Shown here: positions 1-7,043 of the stretch, piece after piece
Position numbering within the stretch: the first letter of the stretch is position 1
How the letters are laid out: each line of letters starts with the position of its first letter
Assembly (NCBI GenBank): GCA_016303095.1
Contig: JAEDMH010000041.1
Coordinates: forward strand, 1-17,506
Reading direction: 5' to 3'
DNA: 17,506 nucleotides
Source of the DNA: Lentisphaeria bacterium
Lineage (GTDB): Bacteria > Verrucomicrobiota > Lentisphaeria > Oligosphaerales > Oligosphaeraceae
Notes under the pieces: model-generated
Databases searched by the model: none
Told to the model about the DNA's origin: nothing
What the model saw: the letters and a program-made list of their open reading frames with translations, nothing else
Translations under genes and position numbers: made by a program

Positions 1-54
1 GCAGGGGTGGGAGGATCGCTAGACGGGGGTGAAGGAAGGGCAACGCCCGACCGG
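1..54. repeat. Dispersed G-rich repeat, copy A (cut by window start)
   Basis: Bases 1-35 are identical to 17465-17499 near the other end of the window. The shared core is GGGGTGGGAGGATCGCTAGA followed by CGGGGGTGAAGG. A diverged second copy follows at 84-142. In complete copies the left edge is a small hairpin of ACCCC and GGGGT; here that left arm is lost at the window edge. No coding function is apparent and no transposase lies nearby. Confidence 0.8.
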
Positions 55-83
55 AACCCCCGGCAAGGACAAAATCGAATCCG

Positions 84-142
84 AACCCCGTAGGGGTGGC
101 AGGACAGGCCTTTGGCGACGGGGGTGAAGCGCAGCGCAACCC
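84..142. repeat. Dispersed G-rich repeat, copy B (diverged)
   Basis: This copy begins with a perfect mini-hairpin, ACCCC-GTA-GGGGT, continues as GGCAGGA, and ends with the same GACGGGGGTGAAG tail as copies A and C. Between these shared blocks it carries a different middle (CAGGCCTTTGGC instead of TCGCTA). Conserved edges with a variable centre suggest a structured repeat family rather than a simple recent duplication. Confidence 0.65.
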
Positions 143-174
143 TTGGCGCCTGCGGCACAGGCCGAAAACGGAGA

Positions 175-203
175 GGGCGGAGCCTGCTGCGCATGCTCCG
201 CCC
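175..203 (-). terminator. Hairpin downstream of putP, possible terminator
   Basis: A perfect 9-bp inverted repeat, GGGCGGAGC (175-183) and GCTCCGCCC (195-203), flanks an 11-base loop about 45 bases after the putP stop. On the minus strand a short T run appears only about 8 bases past the stem, so it is a weak intrinsic terminator at best. It could instead be part of the surrounding repeat element. Confidence 0.4.
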
Positions 204-210
204 GGGGGAG

Positions 211-236
211 ATCTCTAGATTTCTAGATCTCTAGAA
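211..236. repeat. CTAGA-rich palindromic repeat, left copy
   Basis: This AT-richer block is made of overlapping TCTAGA and AGATCT palindromes. The 16-mer GATTTCTAGATCTCTA at 218-233 recurs in the same orientation at 17369-17384. In both places it lies next to the G-rich repeat, so the two modules appear to travel together between genes. Confidence 0.6.
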
Positions 237-246
237 GTAGTGATGA

Positions 247-1701
247 TTATTCTCCCTTGGTCTGGGCGAGTTGATAGAGGTCCAGCACCTCCTGGGAGGG
301 TTTCTTGGTGCAGAAGGCCACCGCCACGGCGGCGATGAGCCCCGACACAAAGCCGGGGAGCAGTTCGTAGACGCCCGTGGAGCTCTTCAGGAGGACAATC
401 CAGAGGACATCCACCAGAGCGCCCGCCAGGATTCCGGCGATGGCTCCCGCCAGATTGAAGCGTTTCCAGAAGAGGGCCAGCATGATGGCGGGTCCGAAGG
501 CGGCGCCGAAGACTCCCCAGGCATTTTCCACCAGTCCCATGATGGTGCCGGCCCGGGGATCCATGGCGATGATGAGGGCCAGGAGGGCGATCACCAGAAC
601 CAGGAAGCGTCCGACCCAGAGGAGTTCGGCATCATTGGCCTTGCCCTGGCGGATCAGGGGCTTATAGACATCGCAGGAGAAGGCGGAGGAGGCGGCCAGG
701 AGCTGGCTGTCCGCCGTGCTCATGGAGGCGGCCAAGACGGCGGAGAGGAGGACGCCAGAGATGAGGGCGGGGAAGATCTTGCGCACCATTTCGATGAAGA
801 CCAGTTCCTTTCCGGCCACATTGGCATCGTAGGGGATCACATGCCGTCCGATGATGCCGATGAGAGCGGCGAAGAAGACGATCAGCACGGTCCAGCTAAT
901 GCCGATGACGGAGGATTTCCGGAGTTCCTTCTGGGATTTGATGGACATGAAGCGGATAATGATGTGGGGCATGCCGAAGTATCCCAGTCCCCAGGCCAAG
1001 CCGGAGACCACGGTCTGCCATTGGAAGGCGTTTTCCCAGAGGGGAGTCAGGGCCTGGGAGGGCGCGACCGGCTCCAGGGCGAAGTAAGCGCAGAGGGGGG
1101 CCAGGAACATGGCGCCCAGCACCAGGAGTCCCTGGAAGAAGTCCGTCCAGCAGACCGCGGAGAAGCCTCCCAGGAAGGTATAGCCCACGATCACGGCGGC
1201 AGCCAGATACATGGCATTGGCGGAATCCATGCCGGTGATGCGGTTAAAGAGAGTTCCGCAGGCCTTCACGCTGGAGGCGGCGTAGATCGTATAGGCCACC
1301 AGGAAGACCGTGGCGCAGATGATCTGCAGGACATGGGATTTGGCCAGGAACCGGTTGGAGAGGAACTGGGGGATGGTGATGGAATCCCCGAAGGTCACGG
1401 AGAATTTTCGGAGTCTAGGGGCCTGGAAGATCCAGCTCAAGGCGTATCCCAGAGCCAAACCCACGGCGATCCAGACCTGTCCCATTCCCTTGAGATAGAC
1501 GGCGGTGGGCAGTCCCATGAGAACCCAGGCGCTCATGTCGGAGGCGCCGGCAGAGAGGGCGGAGACCCAGGCGCCCATTTTACGATCCCCCAGGAAGTAG
1601 GTCTTTTCTCCTCCATTGCGGTCCCGGATGAAGAAATAGATGCCGATTCCCAGCATGAAGAGGAGATAGAGAGCAAAGACAACAGGTTCTAGAGAAGACA
1701 T
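247..1701 (-). CDS. putP: Sodium/proline symporter (SSS family)
   Basis: A 484-residue integral membrane protein expected to couple Na+ entry to L-proline uptake across the inner membrane. It has about 13 hydrophobic segments and the PutP signature ALSAGASDMSAWVLMGLP near the N-terminus. With the start at 1701, the residues known to matter in E. coli PutP fall at identical numbers (R40, D55, S57). The second Na+ site segment MSTADSQ has S328 and T329 in place of S340 and T341. An in-frame GTG at 1767 overlaps the upstream stop as GTGA and would add 22 residues; family length and residue numbering favour ATG 1701. No Shine-Dalgarno site precedes 1701; the 62-base spacer is a polypyrimidine tract. 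It is the last gene of the cluster that starts near 6112. Proline specificity is inferred from the close match; another amino acid is possible. Confidence 0.92.
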   Translation of the reverse strand: MSSLEPVVFALYLLFMLGIGIYFFIRDRNGGEKTYFLGDRKMGAWVSALSAGASDMSAWVLMGLPTAVYLKGMGQVWIAVGLALGYALSWIFQAPRLRKFSVTFGDSITIPQFLSNRFLAKSHVLQIICATVFLVAYTIYAASSVKACGTLFNRITGMDSANAMYLAAAVIVGYTFLGGFSAVCWTDFFQGLLVLGAMFLAPLCAYFALEPVAPSQALTPLWENAFQWQTVVSGLAWGLGYFGMPHIIIRFMSIKSQKELRKSSVIGISWTVLIVFFAALIGIIGRHVIPYDANVAGKELVFIEMVRKIFPALISGVLLSAVLAASMSTADSQLLAASSAFSCDVYKPLIRQGKANDAELLWVGRFLVLVIALLALIIAMDPRAGTIMGLVENAWGVFGAAFGPAIMLALFWKRFNLAGAIAGILAGALVDVLWIVLLKSSTGVYELLPGFVSGLIAAVAVAFCTKKPSQEVLDLYQLAQTKGE

Positions 1702-1726
1702 GATTTTGGAGGCTTCTGGATGAGTT

Positions 1727-1763
1727 GGGGGAAGGAAAAGAAAAGAGAGCAAAGAAAAGGGGG
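1727..1763 (-). other. Polypyrimidine leader between fumarase subunit and putP
   Basis: On the plus strand this is 37 bases of purines with a single interruption (c1750), so the mRNA carries an almost pure C/U tract. It ends 25 bases before the putP ATG, which has no Shine-Dalgarno site. It belongs to a pattern seen in several intergenic gaps of this window. Confidence 0.6.
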
Positions 1764-2342
1764 TCACCAGGAGGGACGGGAGAAGGCCTGGATTTTCTCG
1801 TGGAGGCTATTGCCCTGGGCGTCCATGGTGACGATGGCGGGGAAGTCCTTCACCTCCAGTTCCCAGATGGCTTCGGGAGAGCCGAACTCCTGGAGAAAAG
1901 AGACGGAGGAGACCCGGAGCACGGCGGCGGCCAGGACTTGGGCGGCTCCGCCTACGGCCGAGAGATAGACCGCCCCATGCTGGGCCAGGGCCTGCCGGGT
2001 CCTTTCCCCCATGCCGCCCTTGCCGATGAGAGCGCGCACGCCATAGCGCTTGAGCACTTCCGCCTGGTAGGGTTCCTCCCGGGCAGACGTGGTGGGACCG
2101 GCGGCGGTGACCCTCCATCCTCCCTGGGGCGCGGGCACCACCACCGGGCCGCAATGGTAGAGGACCCCTCCCTGCAGGCGGAGGGAAGGCGGGAGAGGCG
2201 CAGGCCCCTCTCCCCCGGCCAGGTATTTGTGGGCGGCGTCCCGCGCGGTGTAGATGGTTCCGGAGAGAAGGACGGGCTGCCCCAGTTTCAGGGTGCGGAC
2301 ATCCTCCTCCTGCAAGGGAGTATGAAGAGCGCGTGTTTCCAT
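1764..2342 (-). CDS. Class I fumarate hydratase/tartrate dehydratase, beta subunit (orphan)
   Basis: A 192-residue protein matching the swivelling beta domain of iron-sulfur hydro-lyases (C-terminal part of FumA, TtdB). Visible motifs are TARDAAHK at 32-39, AGPTTSAR at 81-88, IGKGGMG at 106-112, SAVGGAA at 128-134, and an ending EAIWELEVKDFPA close to FumA. In the family this subunit shapes the active site with an alpha subunit that holds the [4Fe-4S] cluster; together they interconvert fumarate and malate, or dehydrate tartrate. The alpha gene normally sits directly upstream, but here the upstream neighbour is ftsB, 36 bases away. No alpha-like sequence occurs in the window, so a partner must be encoded elsewhere or the protein acts differently. 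Fumarate versus tartrate cannot be decided from the sequence, so I give no gene symbol. Confidence 0.88.
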   Translation of the reverse strand: METRALHTPLQEEDVRTLKLGQPVLLSGTIYTARDAAHKYLAGGEGPAPLPPSLRLQGGVLYHCGPVVVPAPQGGWRVTAAGPTTSAREEPYQAEVLKRYGVRALIGKGGMGERTRQALAQHGAVYLSAVGGAAQVLAAAVLRVSSVSFLQEFGSPEAIWELEVKDFPAIVTMDAQGNSLHEKIQAFSRPSW

Positions 2343-2353
2343 GTCATCCCACA

Positions 2354-2375
2354 GGCCGGGAAAAATCCCCGGGCC
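2354..2375 (-). other. Intercistronic hairpin between ftsB and the fumarase subunit
   Basis: GGCCGGG (2354-2360) pairs with CCCGGGCC (2368-2375), giving 7 bp with one bulged G and an A/T-rich loop. No U tract follows on the minus strand. It could be a processing or stability element that separates expression of the last two genes from the cell-wall genes; function is unproven. Confidence 0.35.
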
Positions 2376-2378
2376 TAG

Positions 2379-2672
2379 CTACTCCTTCCTGGGGCCCTCC
2401 GTTTCCGTGCGCGGGATGGCGTAAATCGTCTCCCCCTGCTTGGCCATGCCGAATTTATCCCTGGCCACGCTCTCCACCACTGCGGGATCCCGGGAACGGA
2501 GTTTTTCAATGATCCGGTCCTTTTCCTGGATTTGCTGTTCCAGCGCATCCACCTGGGCTTGAAGAATCCGCAGTTCCTCCTGCAGTTGGGAGAGGGTGCG
2601 ATTCGGTCGGAGGACGTAGCTTATGATCACAAACACAACCAAGGCCACGATCGCCAGAGAGAAGAACTTCAT
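2379..2672 (-). CDS. ftsB: Septum formation initiator FtsB/DivIC-like protein
   Basis: A 97-residue single-pass membrane protein. It has a short cytoplasmic start, one membrane segment (about residues 4-20), a coiled coil (about 26-60), and the family's conserved end DPAVVESVARDKFGM followed by KQGETIYAIP. FtsB/DivIC proteins act in the divisome, pairing with FtsL and FtsQ (DivIB) at the septum. I chose ATG 2672 because it overlaps the glycosyltransferase stop as ATGA and puts the membrane segment at the N-terminus; a longer reading from 2762 would add 30 non-conserved residues out of the glycosyltransferase gene. The ATGA junction suggests translational coupling. Its place next to a D,D-carboxypeptidase fits a wall and division cluster. 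The symbol is by family; DivIC is an equally valid name. Confidence 0.85.
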   Translation of the reverse strand: MKFFSLAIVALVVFVIISYVLRPNRTLSQLQEELRILQAQVDALEQQIQEKDRIIEKLRSRDPAVVESVARDKFGMAKQGETIYAIPRTETEGPRKE

Positions 2673-3391
2673 GAGCGGCTCTCCTGTTGCGGAATCTGTT
2701 TTTGGCGGCAGAAGAAATTGTACTTCAGGATATGCCAAAGGGCGGCCACCCCGTCCCGCCACCCGATTTTCTTTCCCTGGTCATAGGGTCGGGGGACGTA
2801 ATCGATGGGGATTTCGAAGATTCTGGCCTGGGCCTGGGCCAGTTTTGCGGTGATTTCCGGCTCGAATCCGAAGCGATTGCATTCCAAGGTGAAGCGCTGG
2901 AAGAAGTCCCTGCGGATCATCTTGTAGCAAGTCTCCATGTCGGTGAGCGAGAGATTGGCGCACAGATTGGAGAAGGAGGTCAGCCACTGGTTTCCCTTCC
3001 GATGCCAGAAGGAGTCCACCAGATGGGCGGGGGAGGAATAGCGGGAGCCGAAGACGGCATCCGCCCTGCCCTCTTCGATGAAGCGGAGCATTCTGGGGAA
3101 CTCCCGGGGAGAGTACTCCAGATCCGCATCCTGGATGATGACCACGTCTCCGGTCACCCTGGCCTGGGCCGTGCGGATGGCGGCGCCCTTTCCCTGGTTC
3201 TTCGGATGATGGATCACCACCAGATCCGGCGAGGGGGGCATGGCATCCAGCAAAGGGCCGGTGCCATCCTGGGAACAATCATCCACCACCAGGATCTCCA
3301 GTTCGGGCACCCCGCACTGCCGCACCTGCGCAATCACCGTAGCCACCGTGGCCACTTCGTTGAAGACGGGAATGATAACAGAGAGTTTCAT
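2669..3391 (-). CDS. Family 2 glycosyltransferase, polyprenyl-phosphate sugar synthase type
   Basis: A 240-residue cytoplasmic GT-A enzyme without membrane segments. In order it shows SVIIPVFNE at 4-12, the nucleotide-binding VDDCSQDGT at 36-44, NQGKGAAIRTA at 65-75, the metal-binding QDADLEY at 87-93, FGSRY at 114-118, DMETCYKM at 151-158 and FGFEPEI at 174-180. The end, DQGKKIGWRDG, is typical of the DPM1-like subgroup. These enzymes usually transfer a sugar from a nucleotide donor to a polyprenyl phosphate for glycan or glycoprotein assembly; the exact sugar cannot be read from sequence. ATG 3391 is chosen because it overlaps the upstream carboxypeptidase stop as ATGA; a start at 3406 would add only five residues. 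Both ends are 4-base overlaps, so it is the middle of a translationally coupled trio with dacA-like and ftsB. Confidence 0.88.
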   Translation of the reverse strand: MKLSVIIPVFNEVATVATVIAQVRQCGVPELEILVVDDCSQDGTGPLLDAMPPSPDLVVIHHPKNQGKGAAIRTAQARVTGDVVIIQDADLEYSPREFPRMLRFIEEGRADAVFGSRYSSPAHLVDSFWHRKGNQWLTSFSNLCANLSLTDMETCYKMIRRDFFQRFTLECNRFGFEPEITAKLAQAQARIFEIPIDYVPRPYDQGKKIGWRDGVAALWHILKYNFFCRQKQIPQQESRS

Positions 3392-4485
3392 GGTTGATAG
3401 GACCACTCCAGGAGTTTTCTGGCCAGTTCATCCCGGCGACGTCCCCGATCGCTTCCCTGCACCCCCATCACCACCACCATGCGCTGGTGCCCGTCCCGCT
3501 CGCAGGTGACCACGATGCAGTATCCCGCGCCATCGGTGAAGCCCGTTTTCAGGCCATTGACGCCGGGCACCTTTCCCCGGAGAAGTTTGTTCGTGGAGTG
3601 GACGTCGAAGGGGTTTTTCTTGTCGGCCCGGATTCGTCCACTGGGGGTGGCGGCCCACTTTCGGATGGCGGGGTATTGGATGGCCCGGAGGGCCAGGTAG
3701 GCGATTTCCAGGGCGCTCCCCGTATTTTCCCGGCGTTTTCCCTCCTGGATCAGAGGGAGTCCGTTGGGATTGTAGAAGTGCATTCCCTGGAGTCCCAGAT
3801 CGGCGGCTCTCCGGTTCATCATTTCCGGGAACCGTTCGGGAACGCCGCCGGCGAGGTAGCGCCCCACCACGTAGGCGCAGTCATTGGCGCTGGCCACCAG
3901 CATGCACATGAGATACTCCTCCAGTCGGTAGCTCTCCCCCGCATCCAGGAATACCCCATTGATCCTCTTCTCCCGGAAATATTTCCGATCCTCGGAGGTG
4001 ACCGGCACCAGGGTTTCCAAGGTGACCCCAGGCGTCTGCTCCAGATACTCCATCAGCAGAATGGAGGTCATCAGCTTGGTGAGAGAGGCCATGGGATAAC
4101 TCCGGGCCGCGTCCTTCTGCCACAGAATGGTGCGGCTGTCCAAATCCAGCACCACGCCGGAGCGCACTTCCCTCAACTCCTTGCGCAGAGAATCCGTCAT
4201 GGGCTTCTCCGACACGGAGAAGAAATCAGGCCGATAGCGCCCCGGCATTCCGGAGGGAGGCGTAGAGGGAGGCGTCGCCACGGGGGCGGCAGGGAGCGGA
4301 GTCCCGGAGGAAGGCAGAGGAGAAAGGGGAGAGGCTTCGGGGGTTCGGGAGGGGCTGGGGGCGGGTGAGGTCTCCTCGGGCCCAGGAGCGTTCTGGTATG
4401 CCTGGGGGCGGGTGCGCCACAGGATCCAGACCAACGGAAGGGAGAAGAGAATCAGAAACAGCAGGATGGGCAGGAAACGACGCAT
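3388..4485 (-). CDS. D-alanyl-D-alanine carboxypeptidase (peptidase S11, PBP5-like)
   Basis: A 365-residue penicillin-binding protein that would trim the terminal D-Ala from peptidoglycan stem peptides in the periplasm. It starts with a membrane anchor or uncleaved signal (residues 4-22), followed by a proline/serine/threonine-rich linker (about 30-85) that spans the envelope. The catalytic domain has all three motifs: S134-L-T-K137, S199-A-N201 and K313-T-G315. The C-terminal PBP5 beta domain and amphipathic helix are missing, so anchoring must come from the N-terminus, the reverse of E. coli DacA. The start is supported by a clear Shine-Dalgarno AGGAG four bases before ATG. It begins one base after the pcnB stop and overlaps the glycosyltransferase by four bases. 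The fold is shared with DacF/SpoVE-region S11 enzymes, so I give no gene symbol. Confidence 0.9.
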   Translation of the reverse strand: MRRFLPILLFLILFSLPLVWILWRTRPQAYQNAPGPEETSPAPSPSRTPEASPLSPLPSSGTPLPAAPVATPPSTPPSGMPGRYRPDFFSVSEKPMTDSLRKELREVRSGVVLDLDSRTILWQKDAARSYPMASLTKLMTSILLMEYLEQTPGVTLETLVPVTSEDRKYFREKRINGVFLDAGESYRLEEYLMCMLVASANDCAYVVGRYLAGGVPERFPEMMNRRAADLGLQGMHFYNPNGLPLIQEGKRRENTGSALEIAYLALRAIQYPAIRKWAATPSGRIRADKKNPFDVHSTNKLLRGKVPGVNGLKTGFTDGAGYCIVVTCERDGHQRMVVVMGVQGSDRGRRRDELARKLLEWSYQP

Positions 4486-4486
4486 A

Positions 4487-6112
4487 TCACTCCTGGGGGG
4501 CCTGGCCGAAGGTGATGGAGTCCGTAGGGGGAAGGGACGCCGGATTCTTTCCCCTGCGTCCTCTTCCTTCGGGCAGCTTCACCTCTCCCGAGAAGAAGGT
4601 GGCGGCAGGAGGCTTGGGGGGGCTTTGCACGGCGGGAACATCGTCCCGTCCCGCCTCATCTTCTCCTTCGTGGAGAGCGGGGGAGTTTTCCGGGGCTTGG
4701 GGGGAGCGTCCTTTCCGGGCATGCCTCTTCCGTCCATGGCTCTTGGCCACGCCCTGTCCTGCTTCCTGGGGGAGAGCCGGGGTGCTGGCACCCTGGCGCA
4801 GGGGAACCAGCGCAGGGGGGAGTCTCTGGGAGGAGGAAGGGAGGGGATTCTCGTCCTCTTCCGGCTCCGTCCCCTGGTTCCGTCCCTCCTCTGCCTCTTC
4901 TTCTTCCTCCTCCGGCAGGCCGTAGCGCGGAGAGAGTTCGGGGAGACGGGCCAGGATCTCTGGATTCCATCCGAAGAGCTGCACCAGGAGGGACACCAAA
5001 GCCCGGCCATAGCGGTATTCCCCGTGATGGAGATAGCGCAGGGGGACGGAGGGGGCCATGAGGCGAGGCACCAGTCCCACGATTTGGAGAATCCGATGGG
5101 TCAGGAGCCGGGGAACGGTGATGCCCTCGAAGAGGAGAGCCAGAGCGCGATGGGCCACCGGCTCCGAGGAGGCGGCGCCCTCCCAGAACTGGGTGGGATT
5201 TTCCGGATTCAGGGCGCTCATCAGGAAAGGCAGAGCCACCGTGGACAGCGCCAGTCCCCGGGAATTGGAGTAGCGTCCCCGCCGCAGGGCGTCTCCCCGG
5301 AGTTTCAGGAGATGGCGGAGCATTTCCCCTTCCTGTTCCTCCCAGGAGTCGTCCACCGTGGGCCAGAAATTTTTCAGGAAGCCCATGTCATGCATGGTCT
5401 GGAGAGTTTGTCCGGCGGCGGGATTGGCCAGGATCTTCAGGAGTTCCTCGAAGAGGCGGGCGGAGGAGGCCAGGCGGATCATGCCTCCCTTCTGGCGAAT
5501 GACGGTCTCCAGCTCCTTTTCCAGCCGGAAGTTGCACTGGCCCACCAGCTTCAAGGCCCGGAGCATCCGCACGGGATCCTCCTCCATGCGCTGATGGGGC
5601 TCCCCGATGCACCGCACCACTCCCTCCCGAAGATCCCGATATCCCCCGGAGAAGTCAATGACTCCCCGGCTGCCGGAGACATCCAGATAGAGGGCATTGG
5701 CCGTGAAATCCCGGCGCAGGGCATCCTCCTCCAAGGTGCCAAAGCAGTTGTCGTTCCAGATGATGGGACCGTTTTCGTGGCGTTTCCCCTGGCGCTCCTT
5801 CTCATTGGGCTTGCGCCGGAAGGTGGACACCTCATAGATCTCTCCCCCCGCATAGACATGGGCGAGACGGAAGCGTCGGCCAATCACATGGCAACGACGT
5901 CGTCCGAAGACCTTGCGCACCTCCTCGGGAGTGGCGCTGGTGGAAATGTCATAGTCCTTGGGGGCCTTGCCCAGAAGCAGATCGCGAACGGCTCCGCCCA
6001 CGATATAGGCCTCGTAGCCGGCCTGGGTCAATTCCCGCACCACGGAGACGGGAACGGGGTTGACCAGATGGAGAAGTTCGTCCAAGACGGTATGGGGAAC
6101 AATTTCAGGCAT
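4487..6112 (-). CDS. pcnB: Polynucleotide adenylyltransferase / CCA-adding family (PcnB-like)
   Basis: A 541-residue class II nucleotidyltransferase. The head domain carries VGGAVRDLLLG at 38-48, the metal-binding DYD at 53-55, STSATPEEVRKVFG at 57-70, GRRFRLAHV at 78-86, the PcnB-like DNCFGTLEEDALRRDF at 121-136, and the RNA-binding start EDPVRMLRA at 178-186. The spacing and the insertion before DNCFG resemble E. coli poly(A) polymerase I more than bacterial CCA enzymes. A role in RNA 3' polyadenylation is likely, but a CCA-adding activity cannot be excluded by eye. Residues from about 400 to 541 form a low-complexity tail with an E-rich run, then proline, serine, lysine and arginine, and no recognisable domain. 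Its start has only weak Shine-Dalgarno complementarity. It sits 268 bases after rnhB and heads the dacA-glycosyltransferase-ftsB run. Confidence 0.88.
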   Translation of the reverse strand: MPEIVPHTVLDELLHLVNPVPVSVVRELTQAGYEAYIVGGAVRDLLLGKAPKDYDISTSATPEEVRKVFGRRRCHVIGRRFRLAHVYAGGEIYEVSTFRRKPNEKERQGKRHENGPIIWNDNCFGTLEEDALRRDFTANALYLDVSGSRGVIDFSGGYRDLREGVVRCIGEPHQRMEEDPVRMLRALKLVGQCNFRLEKELETVIRQKGGMIRLASSARLFEELLKILANPAAGQTLQTMHDMGFLKNFWPTVDDSWEEQEGEMLRHLLKLRGDALRRGRYSNSRGLALSTVALPFLMSALNPENPTQFWEGAASSEPVAHRALALLFEGITVPRLLTHRILQIVGLVPRLMAPSVPLRYLHHGEYRYGRALVSLLVQLFGWNPEILARLPELSPRYGLPEEEEEEAEEGRNQGTEPEEDENPLPSSSQRLPPALVPLRQGASTPALPQEAGQGVAKSHGRKRHARKGRSPQAPENSPALHEGEDEAGRDDVPAVQSPPKPPAATFFSGEVKLPEGRGRRGKNPASLPPTDSITFGQAPQE

Positions 6113-6217
6113 GTCAGTTCTTATCCGCCTCGGCGGTTCCTTCTCCCCCGTTCGTCGGGCCTCTGCCCTTCCCTGCTCCGTCTTCTTGGTTCAGGGTCGG
6201 AGGCAGGGAGGATTCCC

Positions 6218-6265
6218 AGGGGGAAGAGAGGGGACAAGGAAGGAGGGAAGGAAGAGGAGGGGGGA
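6218..6265 (-). other. Polypyrimidine tract upstream of pcnB
   Basis: The plus strand is purine for 48 bases except c6235, giving a C/U-rich transcript stretch directly after the hairpin at 6267-6286. It lies about 105 bases before the pcnB ATG, inside the 268-base gap after rnhB. It may act as the tail of a non-canonical terminator or as a protein-binding leader. Confidence 0.5.
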
Positions 6266-6266
6266 T

Positions 6267-6286
6267 CCTCCCCGGGAGAGGGGAGG
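6267..6286 (-). terminator. GC hairpin after rnhB with C/U tail
   Basis: A perfect 7-bp stem, CCTCCCC (6267-6273) and GGGGAGG (6280-6286), has a 6-base loop and is followed on the minus strand by a long C/U tract instead of a U run. It lies about 95 bases after the rnhB stop. A smaller CCCTG/CAGGG hairpin at 6363-6377 is only four bases past that stop. Either could end or attenuate the rnhB transcript. Confidence 0.4.
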
Positions 6287-6380
6287 CTTCACTTGCATTT
6301 CACAACAGGGGCCTGTCCATCGCCTTTCCGGGGCAGGAGCCGAAGACAGGGGGAGCCTGGCACCCTGTTTTGCAGGGCAA

Positions 6381-7007
6381 TCAGAAGAGAGTGGGCTGGG
6401 CCACAGGGGCAAAGGAGCGACGATGGAGGGGACAGGGTCCCAGGCGATTCAGCGCTTCCAGGTGTTCGGCTGTGCCATAGCCTTTGTTCCGGGCAAACCC
6501 ATATCCCGGATAGCGGAGATCCATCCTCTCCATCAGGGTGTCCCGGTAGACCTTGGCCAAAATGCTGGCGGCGGCGATGGAGGCAGAGCGACCATCCCCC
6601 TTCACCACAAAGGTGGCGGGCACGGGAAAGGGCTGAAACCCCAGGCCATCCACCAAGGCCGCCTGGGGACGGGGGATGCCCGGCAGGGCTTGGACGGCCT
6701 CCCGCATGGCATCCTGGGTCGCCCGGAGGATGTTCATGAGGTCGATCTGGGCAGGCGAACGCTCCACGATGGCGAAGCGCACCCGGGGATCCTCCCGAAG
6801 GAGGCGATCCAATTCCCGGCGGCGGGCGTCGGTGAGCTTCTTGGAGTCGTTCACGGGAAGGGAGAAGGGAAGAGGTGGCAGGGGCAGAACCACCGCCGCC
6901 ACCACCACCGGGCCGGCCAAAGGCCCGCGCCCCACCTCGTCCACCCCGGCGACACACCCCACCCCCAGGGAGAGTTCCAGCTGGAAAGGATGGGGGATGC
7001 CGGCCAT
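6381..7007 (-). CDS. rnhB: Ribonuclease HII
   Basis: A 208-residue cytoplasmic endonuclease that cuts the RNA strand of RNA-DNA hybrids and removes single ribonucleotides from DNA. The metal-binding acidic residues are visible: D23-E24 in GVDEVGRGPLAG, D120 in ALVDG and D138 in VKGDGRSASIAAASILAKV. The end, YPGYGFARNKGYGTAEH, is also typical. Length is normal for the family. The ATG has no Shine-Dalgarno site; it is preceded by TTTTCTCCTCCTG. The gene lies 245 bases after rplS, the order found in many bacteria, but the strong terminator at 7044-7086 ends only 37 bases before its start. That leaves little room for a separate promoter, so expression may depend on readthrough. Confidence 0.95.
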   Translation of the reverse strand: MAGIPHPFQLELSLGVGCVAGVDEVGRGPLAGPVVVAAVVLPLPPLPFSLPVNDSKKLTDARRRELDRLLREDPRVRFAIVERSPAQIDLMNILRATQDAMREAVQALPGIPRPQAALVDGLGFQPFPVPATFVVKGDGRSASIAAASILAKVYRDTLMERMDLRYPGYGFARNKGYGTAEHLEALNRLGPCPLHRRSFAPVAQPTLF

Positions 7008-7043
7008 CAGGAGGAGAAAATCAGAAAGGGGAAGGGGAAAAAC

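Noticed and set aside
84..235. Possible coding fragment or CRISPR-like units in the left-end repeats
   Set aside because: Too few units, no regular spacers, no cas genes; copies vary in length and centre.
271..1692. 473-codon plus-strand open frame
   Set aside because: Antisense and in codon register with putP; composition is that of reversed hydrophobic codons.
1702..1767. GTG start of putP overlapping the previous stop
   Set aside because: The GTGA overlap is attractive, but ATG 1701 gives E. coli-like numbering for R40, D55 and S57, and the extra 22 residues are unlike the family.
4412..6739. 775-codon plus-strand open frame
   Set aside because: Lies antisense and in register to pcnB and rnhB; no family features. 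It is a by-product of codon bias.
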